A stretch of 47,547 bases of DNA from Falsiroseomonas oryzae (lineage in GTDB: Bacteria > Pseudomonadota > Alphaproteobacteria > Acetobacterales > Acetobacteraceae). The stretch spans positions 1 through 47,547 of the forward strand of contig NZ_JAPSMD010000008.1 in the NCBI RefSeq assembly GCF_027856955.1. Direction: 5' to 3'. Below, piece after piece: positions 31,080 through 39,504 of this stretch (positions within the stretch are counted from its first letter, which is position 1; each line of letters opens with the position of its first letter). Below the pieces are notes generated by a model. That model ran no database searches, was not told the DNA's origin, and saw only the letters and a list, made by a program, of their open reading frames with translations. The position numbers were made by a program, and so were the translations under genes.

Positions 31080-32048
31080 ATGATGATCCGGATCGGACGG
31101 CGCGCCGCTGGGCTGCTGGCACTCTCGGCGCTGCCGGCCCGGGCACAGGACGGCTTCCCGACGCGGCCGCTCAGCCTCATCGTCCCGCTGCCGCCGGGCG
31201 GAACCACGGACGCCATCAGCCGGGCCTTCGCCGCCCGCATGGCCGACAACCTCCGCCAGCCCGTGGTGATGGACAACCGGCCGGGCGCTGGGGCCAGCGT
31301 GGCCTACGCCCACGCCGCGCGCGTCACGCCGGACGGCTACACGCTGCTGATGGGCATCAACTCCCTCGCCGTGAACCCGGCGCTGCGGCAGGACCTGACC
31401 TACGCGCCGATGCGCGACTTCGCCGCTGTCTCGCTCGTGGCCCGCGGCGCCTTCGTGCTGGCCGTGCATCCGGACCTGCCGGCACGCAGCGTGGCGGAAC
31501 TGGTCGCGCTGGCGAAGGCCAGCCCCGGGCGCCTCGACCAGGCCTCGACCGGCGTGGGCTCGCTGAACCATCTGGCGGGGGCACTGTTCCAGCGGCGCGC
31601 CGAGGTGACGTTCAATCACGTGCCGTACAGAGGCGGGGCGCAGGCCACCGCGGATGTCCTGGCCGGGCGGGTGCCGGTGATCTTCCTGGCGATCCTGGAG
31701 GCGCTGCCCTATGTGCGCGACGGCCGGCTGCGCGCCCTGGCCGTAACCTCGCCGGACCGCCTGGCGGTGCTGCCGGATGTGCCCACCATCGCCGAGTCCG
31801 GCCTCCCGGGCTATGCGGTGGAATTCTGGCAGGGGATCTTCGTGCCCGCCGCAACACCGCCCGCCGTCGTCGCGCGGCTGAACGCAGCCGCGCGCGCGGC
31901 CGCGAGTGATACGGCGCTGGTCCAGGACATGGCCGCCCGCGGCATCGCCATCGCCGCGTCATCGCCCGACGAGTTGCGCGCGCTTCTGTCGCGCGAGACG
32001 GGCGAGTGGGCGGAACTGGTCCGGGCCACCGGGATCACCGCCGATTAG
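31080..32048 (+). CDS. Tripartite tricarboxylate receptor (Bug/TctC family), 322 aa
   Basis: A third Bug periplasmic binding protein. The signal peptide (GRRAAGLLALSALPARAQ) is followed by FPTRPLSLIVPLPPGG. Landmarks are PGGTTDA, VVMDNRPGAGASVAYAHAARV, PDGYTLLMG, YAPMRDFAAVSLV, STGVGSLNHLAG, HVPYRGGAQATADVL, DVPTIAESGLPGY and TPPAVVARLNAA. GGGAG lies eight bases before the ATG. It follows the phosphonate operon after a possible terminator and probably has its own promoter; no tctA/tctB genes are near. A link to phosphonates is not shown. Confidence 0.92.
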   Translation: MMIRIGRRAAGLLALSALPARAQDGFPTRPLSLIVPLPPGGTTDAISRAFAARMADNLRQPVVMDNRPGAGASVAYAHAARVTPDGYTLLMGINSLAVNPALRQDLTYAPMRDFAAVSLVARGAFVLAVHPDLPARSVAELVALAKASPGRLDQASTGVGSLNHLAGALFQRRAEVTFNHVPYRGGAQATADVLAGRVPVIFLAILEALPYVRDGRLRALAVTSPDRLAVLPDVPTIAESGLPGYAVEFWQGIFVPAATPPAVVARLNAAARAAASDTALVQDMAARGIAIAASSPDELRALLSRETGEWAELVRATGITAD

Positions 32049-32111
32049 GCGGCGAGCGGCCTGAGTGTGCACGCCGCAGGCGGGCACGCCAGGCCGTGGA
32101 TCGCCGCCTAA

Positions 32112-32135
32112 CCGCCAGCGCGATCCGCGTGGCGG
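32112..32135. terminator. Strong hairpin after the Bug gene
   Basis: CCGCCA (32112-32117) and CGCG (32119-32122) pair with CGCG (32126-32129) and TGGCGG (32130-32135): a ten-pair stem with one bulged G and an ATC loop, 63 bases after the Bug stop and facing the convergent LysR gene. No T-run follows. The rest of the 235-base gap (32049-32283) shows nothing I can name. Confidence 0.5.
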
Positions 32136-32283
32136 CGCGCGGCGTCAGCCATCCGCGTTGATGCCGAGCTACAAGGCCGGCCGGCCCGCAGGGGTCCGAT
32201 AGCCCAGCAGGCCCGCATCCGGCGCGGCCTAGCCTCGGCGGCGAGTTGTGGGCGGAGTATCTGGAGCGCTGCGACGCGCTCGG

Positions 32284-33252
32284 TCAGGTCGCCCTGTCGG
32301 AGTGACCAACGGGATAGTCGCCGGCGGCCCTGGCTTTCGGCGGAACCTCGCCGCGTCCGCGCAGGGCGAGCTGGATCGCGCGCTCGACGACCTCGCCGAC
32401 GCGGCGCGCGCCCTGGCTCAGCGGACGATCGGCCGAGACGGCGAGCGCGATGGGCCGGCGCAGCACCGGCTCGACGATCCGGCGCGCGATCAGGCTGCCG
32501 TCGCGGATCTCCTCCCGCACGGCGGCGAAAGGGAGGATGGTGAACCGGTCGCCGTCGCGCACCAGCTCCTTCATGTGCACCAGGGATTCAATCTCAACCC
32601 CGACATGCAGCGCGACTCCGGCCTGGGCGACCGCCGCCTCGATGTGCTGGCGCAACCCGTGCTCGCGGCTCGGCAGCACGAGGGGCAGCGCGGCCAGTTC
32701 CGCCATCGGGATGGAGGCCCGATCCTCCTCATGGCCCAGGCGCGCGGCGATCAGGTAGAGATCCTCCGTCAGGATGGGCGAGATCTTCAGCCCCGGCGCG
32801 CCATCCACCTTGTAGAGCACGGCAAGGTCGATCCGGCCGGAGGCGAGCCACTCCTGCAGATAGCCGCTCATGCTCTCGACCACCCGCAGGCGGAGTCCAG
32901 GGAATCGACGGCTCACCTCGCGCACGATGGGCACGGTGAGATGCAGCGCGACCGTGGTCGGCAGCCCCAGCGCGACCTCCCCGACCGGATCCCCGGTGCG
33001 GGATCGCGCCTCCGTCCGTATCTGCTCGACCTGCCGGAGGATGGCCGCACCCTGACCGACCACCATCGTGCCGAGATCCGTGAGCCGTACGCCGAAGCTG
33101 CCACGCAGGAACAGCTCGCCGCCAAGCTCGAGTTCCAGTTCGCGCATCCGCTGGCTCAGCGAGGGCTGCGAAAGTCCCAGGACCCGCGCCGCGCGCGAGA
33201 AGCTGCCCTCCTCGGCGATCGCCTGGAGGTATCGGAGCTGCTTCAGGTCCAT
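32284..33252 (-). CDS. LysR-family regulator (322 aa)
   Basis: A LysR-type regulator of the Nac/CbnR style. The N-terminal helix-turn-helix reads MDLKQLRYLQAIAEEGSFSRAARVLGLSQPSLSQRMRELE. The effector domain follows (LRLRVVESMSGYLQEWLASGRIDLAVLY, then PLVLPSREHGLRQHIE). It diverges from the CoA-transferase gene and Liv importer genes with a T-N11-A palindrome in the 117-base gap, so it probably controls that operon. The C-terminal tail after the last domain helix is long and polar (GEVPPKARAAGDYPVGHSDRAT). The inducer is unknown, likely the imported carboxylic or amino acid. Confidence 0.88.
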   Translation of the reverse strand: MDLKQLRYLQAIAEEGSFSRAARVLGLSQPSLSQRMRELELELGGELFLRGSFGVRLTDLGTMVVGQGAAILRQVEQIRTEARSRTGDPVGEVALGLPTTVALHLTVPIVREVSRRFPGLRLRVVESMSGYLQEWLASGRIDLAVLYKVDGAPGLKISPILTEDLYLIAARLGHEEDRASIPMAELAALPLVLPSREHGLRQHIEAAVAQAGVALHVGVEIESLVHMKELVRDGDRFTILPFAAVREEIRDGSLIARRIVEPVLRRPIALAVSADRPLSQGARRVGEVVERAIQLALRGRGEVPPKARAAGDYPVGHSDRAT

Positions 33253-33281
33253 TATCGCTGTCTCGCTCCTCCCCGCTCCCT

Positions 33282-33296
33282 ATAGGCTGCACCTAT
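33282..33296. promoter_or_regulatory. LysR-type T-N11-A box between lysR and CoA-transferase gene
   Basis: ATAGG at 33282-33286 and CCTAT at 33292-33296 form a perfect inverted repeat with a 5-base spacer; T33283 and A33295 fit the T-N11-A pattern. It lies 30 bases upstream of the lysR start and 74 bases upstream of the CoA-transferase start. Confidence 0.6.
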
Positions 33297-33369
33297 GGGG
33301 CTGTGCAACGCCGGCGCCTTCCGCCGTACTGACGTCCCATGCAAGCGTCCCCGGCGGGAGGAGGGTCCA

Positions 33370-34503
33370 ATGACGGATCTGAGCGGCCTGCTCGTCGTCG
33401 CCGTGGAGCAGGCGGTCGCGGCGCCCTATTGCAGCTGCCGGCTGGCGGATGCCGGCGCGCGCGTCATCAAGGTGGAGCGCAGGGAAGGCGACTTCGCGCG
33501 CGGCTACGACCGGCACGTGAACGGCCAGAGCACCTATTTCGTCTGGCTCAATCGCGGAAAGGAGTCCCTCGCCCTCGACCTGAAGGCGCCGGACGACCAG
33601 GACCTGCTGCGGCGCATCGTCGCGCGCGCCGATGTCTTCCTGCAGAACCTGGCCCCGGGCGCCCTGGGGCGGCTCGGACTGGACTCCGCGACGCTGCGCG
33701 CACGGCATCCCCGGCTGATCACCTGCGACATCTCCGGCTATGGCGAGAGCGGGCCGTTCAGCGATCTCAAGGCCTATGACCTGCTGGTGCAGGCCGAGAG
33801 CGGCCTGTGCTCGGTGACCGGCGACGCCAACGGCCCGGCGCGGGTCGGCGTCTCGGTCTGCGACATCGCAGCCGGCATGAACGCGCATGCCGCGATCCTG
33901 CAGGCGCTGTACGCGCGCGAGCGGACGGGACAGGGCCGCGCCATCAAGGTATCGCTGTTTTCCGGCATGGCGGAATGGATGAACGTGCCATTCCTGCAGC
34001 GCCGCTACGGCGGTGAGATCCCGCCGCGGCCAGGGCTCGCCCATCCCTCCATCGCGCCCTATGGCGTGTTTCCGGTGCGCGACGGCCTGGTGCTGATCTC
34101 CATCCAGAACGAACGCGAATGGACGCGCTTCTGCGCCGAGGTGATGGGCGATCCCTCGCTGGCCACGGATCCGCTGTTCCACGACGGGCCTGCGCGGGTG
34201 CGCAATCGCGCCGACCTCGACGGGCGCATCGCGGCCTGCTTTGCCCAGCTCACGCTCGCCGAGGCTGCGTCCCGCCTGAAGGCGGCGGAGGTCGCCTTCG
34301 GGCGTCTCAACGACATCGACGGCCTGATCGCCCATCCGCAGCTGAGGAAGGTCGCCTACGACACGCCGCAGGGCATCGTCGAAGTGATCGCCCCGGCCGC
34401 CGAGATCGTGGGAGACGATGTCGCGTTGCGTCCCGTGCCGCAGGTGGACGCGCATGGCGCCGCGATCCGGGCCGAGTTCCGCGCGGAGGGTGCCGTCGCC
34501 TGA
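33370..34503 (+). CDS. Class III CoA-transferase, CaiB/BaiF family (377 aa)
   Basis: Transfers CoA between acyl-CoA and a free carboxylic acid. The family's N-terminus (LVVAVEQAVAAPYCSCRLADAGARVIKVER) is followed by GKESLALDLK, LAPGALGRLGLD, ISGYGESGPFSDLKAYDLLVQAESGL (Asp137 is the expected catalytic residue), and FSGMAEWMNVPF. Length is in the 370-400 residue range of the mesaconyl- and citramalate-type transferases, but the substrate cannot be read from sequence. The ATG at 33370 has GGAGGAGGG upstream; the longer frame to 33295 starts inside the operator region. It begins an operon with the Liv-type importer, so it probably activates the acid that is imported. Confidence 0.88.
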   Translation: MTDLSGLLVVAVEQAVAAPYCSCRLADAGARVIKVERREGDFARGYDRHVNGQSTYFVWLNRGKESLALDLKAPDDQDLLRRIVARADVFLQNLAPGALGRLGLDSATLRARHPRLITCDISGYGESGPFSDLKAYDLLVQAESGLCSVTGDANGPARVGVSVCDIAAGMNAHAAILQALYARERTGQGRAIKVSLFSGMAEWMNVPFLQRRYGGEIPPRPGLAHPSIAPYGVFPVRDGLVLISIQNEREWTRFCAEVMGDPSLATDPLFHDGPARVRNRADLDGRIAACFAQLTLAEAASRLKAAEVAFGRLNDIDGLIAHPQLRKVAYDTPQGIVEVIAPAAEIVGDDVALRPVPQVDAHGAAIRAEFRAEGAVA

Positions 34504-34569
34504 GACGCCGCGCCCAGCCGTTCAACAAGGCCGGACCAGAAGGCCGGCCGCTTCCGAGGGAGACCGCCC

Positions 34570-35892
34570 ATGTCGTCATCGTTCCAGCTCGGCCGCCGCC
34601 AGGCGCTTGCCGCCGGCTTCGGCTCCGTCCTGCTGCCATCCGCGCTCTCGGCGCAGGCCCCGGCGCAGCGGCCGTCGGAGATCAAGATCGGCATCACCAC
34701 CTTCCTCTCCGGCCCTGCCTCCGTGTTCGGCGTGCCGGGCCGCAACGCGGCCGAGATGCTGGCCGAGGAGATCAACCGGGAAGGCGGCATCGGCGGCGTG
34801 CCGGTGCGCCTCTTCTTCGTGGACGAGGCGCCCGGCATCGACCATCTGGTCGGCGAGTTCCGCCGCCTGGTGCAGAACGAGCGCGTGGACGTGATGTTCG
34901 CCTCGATCTCGTCGGGCTCCTGCCTGGCGTGCACGCCGCTCGGCGAGGAGCTGCGGAAGGTGACGCTGCTGTGGGACTGCGGGACGCAGCGCATCTTCGA
35001 GGAGCGGCGCTACCAGTATGCCTTCCGCACCCAGGCGAATGCGACGCCGGAGATCCTGGCGCCGCTGCTCTACCTGCTGAAGACGCGCCCGGACTTCCGG
35101 ACCGTCGCCGTGCTGAACCAGGACTACGCCTGGGGTCGTGACAGCTGGGAGATCTGGAAGACCGCGATGGACGCGCTGAAGCCCGGCACGCGCGTGGTCG
35201 CCGAGCTGTTCCCGCGCTTCGGCGCCACCGACTTCTCGGCCGAGGTCACGCGCCTGCTGGCGCTGCGCCCCGACGTGATCCTCTCCACCAGCTGGGGCGG
35301 CGAGCTCGACACCTTCATCCGCCAGGCCGCAGAGCGGCGCCTCTTCGAGCGCTCGACCTTCGTGCTGCCGCTCGCCGAATCCTCGCTTGAGCGCGTCGGT
35401 CGCAGCCTGCCCGCCGGACACATCGTCGGCAGCCGCGGTGACCACTGGCACCAGCACCCGCGCCCGGCGAACCCGCAGGCCCTGCAGCGCTTCGTGGAAG
35501 GCTACCGCCGCCGCTACAACGCCTATCCGATCTACCCGACCTATCACATGGCGCAGGCCTTCAGCGCGCTCCGCGCGGCCCATGCGAAGGCGATGCAGGC
35601 GAATGGTGGCAACTGGCCATCCGACGCCCAGCTCGCAGCCGCCTTCCCCGGCCTGGAGTTCGAGACCCCGACCGCGCGCATGCGCATCCGGGAGGACGGC
35701 CAGGGGCTTGAGCCGCAGCTCATCGGCACCACCCTCCACAGCGACCGCTTCCCCTTCGCCGTGATGGACAACATGGTGGTCTTCCCGCCCGAGCTGGTGA
35801 CGGCGCCGGTCGGCCAGAACAGCGTGGCCTGGCTGCGCACGCTGACGCCCGACATGGTGAACCGGGTCCCAGACCCGATCCGCGCCGGCTGA
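34570..35892 (+). CDS. Branched-chain amino acid-type ABC substrate-binding protein (440 aa)
   Basis: A periplasmic binding protein of the LivJ/amide-binding type. The N-terminal signal (LGRRQALAAGFGSVLLPSALSAQA) is followed by EIKIGITTFLSGPASVFGVPGRNAAEMLAEEINREGGIGG, the family's start. Later come VAVLNQDYAWGRDSWEIW, FGATDFSAEVTRLLALRPDVILSTSWGGELDTFI and ANGGNWPSDAQLAAAFPGLEF. GAGGGAG precedes the ATG. It is followed by the two permeases and two ATPases of one importer and preceded by a CoA-transferase. The ligand is uncertain: in this family it can be amino acids, amides, urea, or aromatic and aliphatic acids. Confidence 0.9.
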   Translation: MSSSFQLGRRQALAAGFGSVLLPSALSAQAPAQRPSEIKIGITTFLSGPASVFGVPGRNAAEMLAEEINREGGIGGVPVRLFFVDEAPGIDHLVGEFRRLVQNERVDVMFASISSGSCLACTPLGEELRKVTLLWDCGTQRIFEERRYQYAFRTQANATPEILAPLLYLLKTRPDFRTVAVLNQDYAWGRDSWEIWKTAMDALKPGTRVVAELFPRFGATDFSAEVTRLLALRPDVILSTSWGGELDTFIRQAAERRLFERSTFVLPLAESSLERVGRSLPAGHIVGSRGDHWHQHPRPANPQALQRFVEGYRRRYNAYPIYPTYHMAQAFSALRAAHAKAMQANGGNWPSDAQLAAAFPGLEFETPTARMRIREDGQGLEPQLIGTTLHSDRFPFAVMDNMVVFPPELVTAPVGQNSVAWLRTLTPDMVNRVPDPIRAG

Positions 35893-35911
35893 TCCGGCAA
35901 GGCCGCTTCGC

Positions 35912-36847
35912 ATGGGCGACTGGCTCGAACAGAACGGCGCGCTGCTCGGCCTCGCGCTGCTGGACGGAATCGCGAGCGCCGCGCTGATCTTCATGGTCGC
36001 CGTCGGGCTCAACCTGGTGTTCGGCGTGCTCCGCGTGCTGAACGTGGCGCATGGCAGCCTGTTCGCGATCGGCGCCTACGCGGCGGCCTCGATCGGTCTC
36101 TTCGCCGCCTCGGCGGGACTGCCTGGCTGGGCATCCCTGCTGGCGCTCCTGCTGGCCGCGATGCTGGTCGGGCTGGTGCTCGGCCCGCTGATCGAGCAGC
36201 TTCTGCTGAGACGGGTCTATGGCGAGGAGCCGGTGCTGCAGCTCCTCGTGACCTTCGCGCTCTTCATGATCCTGGAGGACGCGCAGAAGCTGGTCTGGGG
36301 GGTGCAGCCGGTCTCCTTCAGCGTGCCGGTTTCGTTGATGGGCACGGTGGACGTGCCCTTCGGCACCGATGTGATCCCCTACAACACCTATCAGGTCGTG
36401 CTGCTGCCGGCGGTGGCGGTCGTGACGCTGGTCGGGCTGGCGCTGTTCCTCCGCCGGACGCTGACCGGCCGCGTGATCCTGGCCGTCACGACGGACCGGG
36501 AGGCCGCGACCGCGATGGGCATCGACGCGCGGCGCGTCTACCTCCTCACCTTCACCTTCGGCGCCATGCTGGCCGCGCTGGGCGGCGCGCTGTCCACGCC
36601 GACGGCCTCGCTCGTGCCGGGGATCGGAGCGTCCACCATCGTGCTCTCCTTCGCCGTGGTCGCGACCGCCGGCCTCGGCCAGATCGAGGGCGCGGCGCTG
36701 ACCGCGCTGATGATCGGCATCGGCCGCTCAGTCGCCGTCACCTTCGCGCCGGAGCTGGAGGTGGTGGTCCCCTACATCATCATGGTCGCGGTCCTGCTGG
36801 TGCGCCCGCAGGGCCTGTTCGGCGTGGTGGAGACAAGACGGGTATGA
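35912..36847 (+). CDS. livH: Branched-chain amino acid-type ABC permease, LivH-like (311 aa)
   Basis: An inner-membrane subunit with eight or more hydrophobic segments. The LivH signature is VAVGLNLVFGVLRVLNVAHGSLFAIGAYAA, followed by RRVYGEEPVLQLLVTFALFMILEDAQKLVWG, and the cytoplasmic loop AVTTDREAATAMGIDARRVYLLTF. It starts 19 bases after the binding-protein stop. A 151-base non-coding stretch with a hairpin separates it from the LivM-like gene, unusually long for a Liv operon. Confidence 0.92.
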   Translation: MGDWLEQNGALLGLALLDGIASAALIFMVAVGLNLVFGVLRVLNVAHGSLFAIGAYAAASIGLFAASAGLPGWASLLALLLAAMLVGLVLGPLIEQLLLRRVYGEEPVLQLLVTFALFMILEDAQKLVWGVQPVSFSVPVSLMGTVDVPFGTDVIPYNTYQVVLLPAVAVVTLVGLALFLRRTLTGRVILAVTTDREAATAMGIDARRVYLLTFTFGAMLAALGGALSTPTASLVPGIGASTIVLSFAVVATAGLGQIEGAALTALMIGIGRSVAVTFAPELEVVVPYIIMVAVLLVRPQGLFGVVETRRV

Positions 36848-36884
36848 GATGCCCTCAGACGCCGGGCCCGGTCTCCGGCTGCGT

Positions 36885-36899
36885 CACGCCGAAGGCGTG
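36885..36899 (+). repeat. Hairpin in the livH-livM intercistronic gap
   Basis: CACGCC at 36885-36890 and GGCGTG at 36894-36899 form a perfect 6-base stem with a GAA loop inside the 151-base gap between the permease genes. TGCCCTC is repeated on either side (36850 and 36898). It may slow transcription or adjust the ratio of the products. The remainder of the gap holds no gene I can support. Confidence 0.35.
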
Positions 36900-36998
36900 C
36901 CCTCGGCATGACGCTTCGCGCAAGCCACGGCCGCACTGGCAGAAGAGGCCGTCTGTGCGCGGGCCGCGCTTGCGGCCTCGGCCCGCGGAGCTTGCCGC

Positions 36999-37943
36999 AT
37001 GACCCTTCCCCGCATCGAGCTGCTGCTCGCCCTGCTCGGCGCCGCGGCAATGGTCCTCGCCGCCATGGCCACGCCGTGGATGAAGTTCGTGCTGACCATC
37101 GCGCTGGCGAAGGGCATCGCGGTGCTCGGCATCATGCTGCTGCTGCGCGCCGGCCAGGTCAGCTTCGGGCACGCGCTCTACGTGGCACTCGGCGCCTATG
37201 CGGTCGCGTTCCTGGCACCTGCCTTGCCCGACGCGGCGCTGCTGCTGCCGGCGGCGGCCCTCGTCACGACCATCGCCGGTACCATCATCGGCCTCTTCGT
37301 CTCGCGCTACCGCGAGATCTTTTTCGGCATGCTCAACCTGGCCCTGAGCATGGTGTTCTATTCGATGCTGGAGAAGTTCTACCACTATACGAAGGGCACG
37401 GACGGGATCCGCGTGCCATCGCTCGGAGTCGCCGGGCTGCAGCTGGACCGCGTGACCTACGAATGGACGGTGTTCGGCACGGCGCTCGCGCTCGCCTTCT
37501 GCTTCGGCCTGTTCGCTCGCGTCTACCTCGCCTCGCCGATGGGCCAAGCGCTGGCCGCGATCAAGACGCGGGAGACGCGGCTCGACTTCATGGGCGTGTC
37601 GTCGCGCAACGTGCTGCTGGCCGCCTATGTGCTCTCGGCCATGATGGCCGGCTGCGCCGGGGCGCTGATCGCGATGACCAGCCGGCACGTCACGCCGCTG
37701 CTGTCCTACTGGACAGCATCCGGCGAGTTGGTCTTCATCGCGATCCTCGGCGGGGCCGGCGGCGTGCTTGGTCCGTTCCTCGGCGCCGTCGCCTACGAGC
37801 TTGTCCGGGTCTATGCCGCGGCGACGGTGGCCGACATGTGGCAGATGATCCTGGGCGCCGTACTGCTCCTGGTCATCCTGTTCGCCCGCGGTGGCATCTG
37901 GGGCCTGGTCTCCGTCCGCCTGCAGCGGAGGCGCACGGCATGA
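36999..37943 (+). CDS. livM: Branched-chain amino acid-type ABC permease, LivM-like (314 aa)
   Basis: The second inner-membrane subunit. The LivM hallmarks are IALAKGIAVLGIMLLLRAGQVSFGHALYVALGAYAVAF and the loop PMGQALAAIKTRETRLDFMGVSSRNVLLAAY, and the later AILGGAGGVLGPFLGAVAYELVR. The ATG at 36999 has GGAG upstream at a somewhat long distance. It overlaps the LivG-like ATPase start by 4 bases (ATGA), so the two are coupled. Confidence 0.92.
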   Translation: MTLPRIELLLALLGAAAMVLAAMATPWMKFVLTIALAKGIAVLGIMLLLRAGQVSFGHALYVALGAYAVAFLAPALPDAALLLPAAALVTTIAGTIIGLFVSRYREIFFGMLNLALSMVFYSMLEKFYHYTKGTDGIRVPSLGVAGLQLDRVTYEWTVFGTALALAFCFGLFARVYLASPMGQALAAIKTRETRLDFMGVSSRNVLLAAYVLSAMMAGCAGALIAMTSRHVTPLLSYWTASGELVFIAILGGAGGVLGPFLGAVAYELVRVYAAATVADMWQMILGAVLLLVILFARGGIWGLVSVRLQRRRTA

Positions 37944-38719
37944 AGGCGCTTCTTCAAGCCCGGGGCCTGCGGCTGGCGTTCGGCGGCGTGAAGGCCGCCG
38001 ACGGGATCGACCTCGACGTGATGGAGGGCGAGTTCCTCGCCATCATCGGCCCGAACGGCGCGGGCAAGACCACCTTCATCAACATGACCACCGGCTACCT
38101 TCGGCCGCAGGGCGGCACCATTACCTATGACGGCACGGAGATCACCGGCCGCCGCCCCCGCGAGATCGTCCGCCGCGGCATCGCGCGATCCTTCCAGTTG
38201 CCGCAGCTCTTCTCCGAGCACACGGTTGAGGAGAACGCCGCGCTCGCGATCGCCGCGCGGGAAGGGATCTGGTCGCCCCTCGCGCCGCTGCTCCGCCCCG
38301 CCTGGCAGGAGGAGGCGCGCGAACTGCTCGGTCGCTTCGGCCTGCTGCCCCTGGCCGGCCAACGCGCCGACGCGCTGAACGAGGGCACCCGCAAGCTTGC
38401 CGACATCGCCATGGCCGTCGCGCTGAAGCCGCGCCTGCTGCTGATGGACGAGCCCACCAGCGGCGTCGCGGCCTCGGAGAAGATGGCAGTCGTGGAAACG
38501 CTGGCACGCGTGCTGCGCGACGCCCGCGTCACCGCCGTCTTCGTCGAGCACGACATGGACGTGGTGGAACGCTTCGCGGACCGCGTCGCCGTCTGGTCGC
38601 AGGGGAAGATCGCCGCCCTGGGCCCGCCGGCACGGATCCTGGCGGACCCGGCGGTGCAGCGCGACGTGATCGGCATCGAACGTCCAGCCACACCAGGCGG
38701 AGTCGCCGCCCATGCTTGA
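37940..38719 (+). CDS. livG: Branched-chain amino acid-type ABC ATPase, LivG-like (259 aa)
   Basis: An ATP-binding subunit. Walker A is GPNGAGKTT (37-45), the Q-loop RSFQLPQLF, Walker B LLLMDEPTSG and the H-loop FVEHDMDVVERFADR. The signature motif, normally LSGGQ or LSYGQ, reads LNEGT (residues 146-150), so its Ser and Gln are replaced while the essential glycine remains. The C-terminal extension is short. It overlaps livM by 4 and livF by 8 bases. It likely pairs with the LivF-like ATPase; the altered signature may reflect asymmetric ATP sites. Confidence 0.9.
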   Translation: MKALLQARGLRLAFGGVKAADGIDLDVMEGEFLAIIGPNGAGKTTFINMTTGYLRPQGGTITYDGTEITGRRPREIVRRGIARSFQLPQLFSEHTVEENAALAIAAREGIWSPLAPLLRPAWQEEARELLGRFGLLPLAGQRADALNEGTRKLADIAMAVALKPRLLLMDEPTSGVAASEKMAVVETLARVLRDARVTAVFVEHDMDVVERFADRVAVWSQGKIAALGPPARILADPAVQRDVIGIERPATPGGVAAHA

Positions 38720-39389
38720 GCTGCGGTCGGTCATGGTGGACATCGCCGGCGCGCCGGTGCTGCGCGGGGTCTCGATGACGCTGCCGCCCGGTGGCCGCGT
38801 CGCGCTGATCGGCCGCAACGGCGCGGGCAAGACCACGACGCTGCGCGCGCTGATGGGCCTGCTGGCGCTGCGCGGCGGCCGCGTACTGATCGGCGGCGAG
38901 GACGCCACCTCCGTCCCGGCACATCACCGCCCGCGGCTCGGCATCGGCTATGCGCCGGAGGAACGTCGCCTGTTCGGCCAGTTCAGCGTGCGGCAGAATC
39001 TGCTGCTGCCGGTCGAGGTGCTGGGCCTGCCGAGGACGGAGATCGCGCGGCGGCTGGAGGCGGTCTTCACCTTCCTGCCGGAACTTGCCACTCTCGCGGA
39101 CCGCCGGGCGGCGGGCCTGTCCGGGGGCCAGGGCAAGATGGTGGCGCTCGGCCGCGCGTTGATGGTCGGCACCCGTGCGGTGCTGCTCGACGAGCCTTTC
39201 CAGGGTCTCGCCCCGGCGCTGGCGCTCCGCTACGCTGAGGCGCTGCGCGGGCTGCACGCCTCCTTCCCCGATGTCGCGCTGCTGGTGACCGAAAGCAACC
39301 CGCAGCTGCTGACCCCGCTGGTCGACTCGACCTACGTCATCGAGCGGGGCGAAATCGCGCATGACACCGCGCTGGGCGCACCCGCCTGA
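38712..39389 (+). CDS. livF: Branched-chain amino acid-type ABC ATPase, LivF-like (225 aa)
   Basis: The second ATP-binding subunit. Walker A is GRNGAGKTT, the Q-loop lies around YAPEERRLFGQFSVRQNL, the signature is canonical (LSGGQGKMVALGRAL), and Walker B is AVLLDEPFQGLAP. The usual LivF 'LLVEQN' switch is LLVTESN here. It starts inside the livG end (8-base overlap). It is the last gene of the operon; the next genes (DUF4387, AtuA) are convergent, with a 115-base gap holding only short weak stems. Confidence 0.9.
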   Translation: MLELRSVMVDIAGAPVLRGVSMTLPPGGRVALIGRNGAGKTTTLRALMGLLALRGGRVLIGGEDATSVPAHHRPRLGIGYAPEERRLFGQFSVRQNLLLPVEVLGLPRTEIARRLEAVFTFLPELATLADRRAAGLSGGQGKMVALGRALMVGTRAVLLDEPFQGLAPALALRYAEALRGLHASFPDVALLVTESNPQLLTPLVDSTYVIERGEIAHDTALGAPA

Positions 39390-39504
39390 ATGACCAGCGC
39401 CCGCGGCCGCTGCGTGCACGCTTGCTGCAACGGATGCGACTGCCGCAGGCAGAGCCAGCTACGGGCTGGGGGCGGTCCTGCGTCCCAGGGCCGACCAGGG
39501 CGGC

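Noticed and set aside
32162-32303. Short peptide-like reading with a GELWAEYLERCDAL segment near the LysR end
   Set aside because: Looked like a gene remnant, but it is too short, has no start and I cannot match it to a family.
36908-37939. Open plus frame starting in the livH-livM gap and running into livG
   Set aside because: It is a shifted reading of livM; livM itself has clear membrane segments and family motifs.
39390-39504. Two short stems (CTGCC/GGCAG at 39440-39452 and CCAGC/GCTGG at 39455-39469) between convergent genes
   Set aside because: Five-base stems are expected by chance at this GC content; not strong enough to call a terminator.
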